From Bacteroidales bacterium (GTDB taxonomy: Bacteria > Bacteroidota > Bacteroidia > Bacteroidales > JAADGE01), in contig JANTGL010000020.1 in assembly GCA_024762915.1 (NCBI GenBank), positions 1-16,924 of the forward strand: a DNA stretch of 16,924 nucleotides, given 5' to 3'. The notes beneath the pieces are model-generated. The model saw nothing but the letters and a program-made list of their open reading frames with translations, did no database searches and was not told where the DNA came from. Below are positions 14,629-16,924 of this stretch, one piece after another (within the stretch, counting starts at the first letter, position 1; every line of letters starts with the position of its first letter). The position numbers were made by a program, and so were the translations under genes.

Positions 14629-15006
14629 TTACTTATTAATTCTTGACAGTTGACTGTTTCTCAATGCATTAATTTGTCTTGACAAATTTTCTGTAATACT
14701 TCTTATATTATCATATTCCTTATCATTAATATAATTCAAATCTTTTGAAACAATTGTTTGACTTAATACTTCCATAAGACTGCTGTATGAAATTTGGGAA
14801 AACCAAGATTGATCTTTTAAACTTGAACGAGATGTTCCTTCTGCAATATTTGAACTGACAGAAATAGCTGCTCTTCTCATTTGGCTTACCAAACCGAACT
14901 TTTCATCTTCAGGAAACTTTTTTGTTATTTTATAGATTAATTTTACAAATAATCGTAGTTCATCCCAAAATTTCAATTTCTCAAATGAAAAAACTTTATT
15001 TTCCAT
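14629..15006 (-). CDS. Four-helix-bundle protein of the S23 / 23S rRNA intervening-sequence family
   Basis: This 125-residue protein is predicted to be all alpha-helical and cytoplasmic. The family signature is clear: 'FWDELRLFVKLIYKITKKFPEDEKFGLVSQMRRAAISVSSNIAEG' type sequence, with key block RRAAISVSSNIAEG at residues 44-57 and a serine/aromatic stretch after it (SQISYSSLMEVL). Relatives were first seen encoded in intervening sequences of 23S rRNA genes, but most, like this one, are stand-alone genes without known biochemical function. It separates rfbA from rfbC in an otherwise tightly packed operon (39 bases before it, 61 after) and is flanked by an imperfect inverted repeat, so it may be a later insertion. 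No role in sugar synthesis is implied by the sequence. Confidence 0.9.
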   Translation of the reverse strand: MENKVFSFEKLKFWDELRLFVKLIYKITKKFPEDEKFGLVSQMRRAAISVSSNIAEGTSRSSLKDQSWFSQISYSSLMEVLSQTIVSKDLNYINDKEYDNIRSITENLSRQINALRNSQLSRINK

Positions 15007-15017
15007 AATTTAATTTT

Positions 15018-15037
15018 AAACTAATCAACTTTTAAAC
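15018..15037 (-). repeat. Right arm of an imperfect inverted repeat flanking the four-helix-bundle gene
   Basis: Read on the minus strand this is GTTTAAAAGTTGATTAGTTT, matching the plus-strand arm at 14578-14597 with three mismatches. It lies 12 bases upstream of the four-helix-bundle ATG, between that gene and rfbA. Confidence 0.5.
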
Positions 15038-15045
15038 TTAAAAAG

Positions 15046-15918
15046 TTACTGAATTAAATTTAATAAATATTCGCCGTATTGATTTTTCTTCAAGGGTTCG
15101 GCAAGTGTTTTTAACTGTCCGGCATCAATAAATCCTTTTTTGTATGCAATTTCTTCGATACAGGAAATTTTAAGACCTTGACGGGTTTCGATTGTTTCAA
15201 TAAATCGTCCGGCATCAATTAAGGATTCATGCGTTCCGGTATCAAGCCAGGCATAACCGCGTCCCATCAATTCAACTTTTAAACGTTTCCGATTTAAATA
15301 TTCCCGGTTAACAGAAGTTATTTCCAATTCACCTCTGTCTGAAGGTTTCACGTTTTTTGCAATTTCAATAACTTCATTCGTATAAAAATAAAGCCCGGTT
15401 ACGGCATAATTTGATTTCGGATGTTCCGGTTTTTCTTCTACCGAAATAACATTTCCTTCATTATCAAATTCAGCAACACCGTATCTCTTCGGATCTTTTA
15501 CGTAGTAACCGAAAACAGTTGCAACTTTCTCTTTCTCAACATTTTCTCTTGCAGATTTCAATAATTTAGGCAAACCGTGACCGTAGAAAATATTATCGCC
15601 CAAAACCAAAGCAACATCATCATTACCGATAAATTCTTCACCGAGAATAAAAGCTTGCGCCAATCCGTCGGGACTGGGTTGTACTTTGTAAGAAACAGTT
15701 AAACCTAGATGATTTCCGTTTCCGAAAAGTCTTTCAAAATTTCCGATATCTTCGGGTGTTGAAATAATTAAAATATCTTTAATTCCTGCTAACATCAACA
15801 CAGACAGGGGATAATAAATCATTGGTTTATCGTAAATCGGCAGTAATTGTTTTGATACGGCTTTGGTAATCGGATACAAACGTGAGCCGGAACCTCCGGC
15901 AAGAATTATTCCCTTCAT
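15046..15918 (-). CDS. rfbA: Glucose-1-phosphate thymidylyltransferase
   Basis: This 290-residue nucleotidyltransferase makes dTDP-glucose from dTTP and glucose-1-phosphate, the entry step of dTDP-L-rhamnose and other dTDP-deoxysugars. The N-terminal signature is complete: 'LAGGSGSRLYPITKAVSKQLLPIYDKPMIYYPL' (key blocks GGSGSRL at 8-14, SKQLLPIYDKPM at 22-33), and the metal-binding aspartate Asp108 lies in LGDNIFYGHG. 'EEKPEHPKSNYAVTGLYFYTNEV' and 'GRGYAWLDTGTHESL' are further RfbA landmarks. Length is typical. Its ATG overlaps the stop of the upstream deacetylase-like gene by four bases (ATGA), so it belongs to the same transcript. RfbC follows after the inserted four-helix-bundle gene. Confidence 0.96.
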   Translation of the reverse strand: MKGIILAGGSGSRLYPITKAVSKQLLPIYDKPMIYYPLSVLMLAGIKDILIISTPEDIGNFERLFGNGNHLGLTVSYKVQPSPDGLAQAFILGEEFIGNDDVALVLGDNIFYGHGLPKLLKSARENVEKEKVATVFGYYVKDPKRYGVAEFDNEGNVISVEEKPEHPKSNYAVTGLYFYTNEVIEIAKNVKPSDRGELEITSVNREYLNRKRLKVELMGRGYAWLDTGTHESLIDAGRFIETIETRQGLKISCIEEIAYKKGFIDAGQLKTLAEPLKKNQYGEYLLNLIQ

Positions 15919-16924
15919 AAGTTATTAATTTCAATTATTATTTTTTCGTATATTGCTTTATATTCTTCCCATTCGGGAATATTGAAATTATTATTGTGCC
16001 ATAAGATAACAAAGTTTCCTTTGTATTCTTTTACGACATCTTTTAAAGCTGCAAATTTACCGAAAAAACTTTCTTTACCGGAATATTTTTTCACTAATGC
16101 CTGTTCCATTACAATCAAAGGTATTTCCTTCAATTTCAACTTTTTTCTTGTCAGAATATTAAAAAGCGAATATTCGAAACACGTTCCTGCTCTGAAACCG
16201 ACATGATTAATAAAACTCATCGTGCTGTCAAATTTCAAACCTGCATCTTCCTGAATTTGCCAAGTTGTCGGATTTTCAAAACGTAGAAAATGTTGCCTGC
16301 TTTCGGTAATTTTAATTCCGGAAGGAAATCTTTTCATTTCTTGAAGGAATTTATCTTTATTATTATATGAGCGGTATGTTCCGTGAACTCCGACAATATG
16401 CCCCCTCTCTTTTATATGCTGCATTGTTTTTACAAGCGCCTCATCGGTAATATTATATTGAACATCTTCTTCGCCGAGCATTCCGGGAATAAAATAAAAA
16501 TGCGACTTTAAACCAACTTTTTCAGATAAATTCATCAGGTAATCAAAGGTATCATACGGGTCTTTTTGTTTACCGGTTTTAATTTGGAAATAAAATTTAA
16601 ACGTATTAATCGCCTTTTTAAAACTTTTTCTTTTAAAAATATCACCGCCCGTTGCTTTTATCACTTTCGTGAATTTATCGTAACGCGCAAAAAAATCAAT
16701 ATCGTGAGTAATTAACGGTTTGTATTGATGATTGTTTTTAATTTCAAGTCCGAGAAACTGAAACATCTTTCGCGACATTTCAAGATATTCGTTGACAATC
16801 GGTCTTTCGTTAAAATAAAATTTTACGGAAAGTTGCTCTTCATCAGGGGTTCTGCCGTGTGTGTCTTTTTTAGGCAAAACATATTCTTCCCAACGCGTAA
16901 GCATAAAAAAGGAAGATGCAAAAA
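15915..16924 (-). CDS. Polysaccharide-deacetylase-family protein with an N-terminal DUF7033-type region, partial at its N-terminus
   Basis: The frame is open from its stop (15915-15917) to the right edge. An ATG exists at 16904, but codons upstream of it, up to the edge, read FASSFF, giving FASSFFMLTRWEEY, a conserved internal motif of Bacteroidota deacetylase-like proteins; the true start therefore lies outside the window. After the DUF7033-like region comes a NodB-like barrel: 'ITHDIDFF' (HDID at 16695-16706) replaces the usual TFDDG metal motif, followed by 'VGVHGTYRSYN', 'RQHFLRFENPTTW' and a C-terminal 'LWHNN'. The family would remove acyl groups from, or otherwise modify, a glycan, but activity is unproven and the second metal-binding histidine pattern is not canonical. 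No signal peptide can be judged. Its stop overlaps the rfbA start, so it is the most upstream visible gene of the polysaccharide operon. Confidence 0.85.
   Translation of the reverse strand, partial: FASSFFMLTRWEEYVLPKKDTHGRTPDEEQLSVKFYFNERPIVNEYLEMSRKMFQFLGLEIKNNHQYKPLITHDIDFFARYDKFTKVIKATGGDIFKRKSFKKAINTFKFYFQIKTGKQKDPYDTFDYLMNLSEKVGLKSHFYFIPGMLGEEDVQYNITDEALVKTMQHIKERGHIVGVHGTYRSYNNKDKFLQEMKRFPSGIKITESRQHFLRFENPTTWQIQEDAGLKFDSTMSFINHVGFRAGTCFEYSLFNILTRKKLKLKEIPLIVMEQALVKKYSGKESFFGKFAALKDVVKEYKGNFVILWHNNNFNIPEWEEYKAIYEKIIIEINNL

Noticed and set aside
1..16924. A defence, toxin-antitoxin, phage or CRISPR system
   Set aside because: No nuclease, antitoxin, integrase, transposase or spacer-like repeat array was found on either strand; every long gene has a housekeeping or glycan explanation except the S23-family and DUF5063-like genes.

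Overview
The window is low-G+C chromosomal DNA from a Bacteroidota bacterium, most likely Bacteroidales or a close relative. This rests on a TAnnTTTG-type -7 promoter element in front of the helicase gene, few recognisable Shine-Dalgarno sequences, an M64-type secreted peptidase, a DUF5063-like protein, and a deacetylase whose N-terminal motif is typical of Bacteroidota. I see no rRNA, tRNA, CRISPR array, transposase or phage gene. The assignment comes from family recognition only; no searches were run.

Left part (1-5247), mostly housekeeping. An M64-family secreted metallopeptidase is cut by the left edge and lies downstream of a family-4 (iron-sulfur) uracil-DNA glycosylase, both on the minus strand. 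A divergent intergenic region (1563-1838) leads to a plus-strand pair: a DEAD-box RNA helicase whose motif II reads DEVD, and a DUF5063-like protein. That protein's 3' end overlaps by 17 bases the convergent 3' end of an omega-amidase-type nitrilase (minus strand). Between the amidase and a short PlsC-type acyltransferase lies a structured intergenic repeat (about 4564-4692).

Right part (5292-16924), one long minus-strand cell-surface polysaccharide locus. In transcription order (right to left) it holds: a polysaccharide-deacetylase-like protein that continues past the right edge; rfbA; a four-helix-bundle (S23/IVS-type) protein; rfbC; a Wzx-type flippase; a Wzy-type membrane protein; two GT4 glycosyltransferases; a PglC-type phosphoglycosyl transferase; a PglD-type acetyltransferase; a PglE/EpsN-type aminotransferase; and an O-antigen ligase/polymerase-family membrane protein. 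Most junctions are one to a few bases or 4-base ATGA overlaps, so the set is probably one co-transcribed, partly translationally coupled operon.

How the genes fit together (inference). The aminotransferase and acetyltransferase would make an amino/acetamido-dideoxy sugar nucleotide of the bacillosamine type. The PglC-type enzyme would load that sugar phosphate on undecaprenyl phosphate. The two GT4 enzymes would extend it, with RfbA/RfbC supplying part of a dTDP-deoxysugar (probably rhamnose) pathway. Wzx would flip the unit and Wzy and/or the ligase-family protein would polymerise or transfer it. The 4,6-dehydratases (PglF and RfbB) and RfbD are absent here and must lie elsewhere if the pathways are complete. 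The most unusual local feature is the four-helix-bundle gene wedged between rfbA and rfbC and flanked by a 20-base imperfect inverted repeat.
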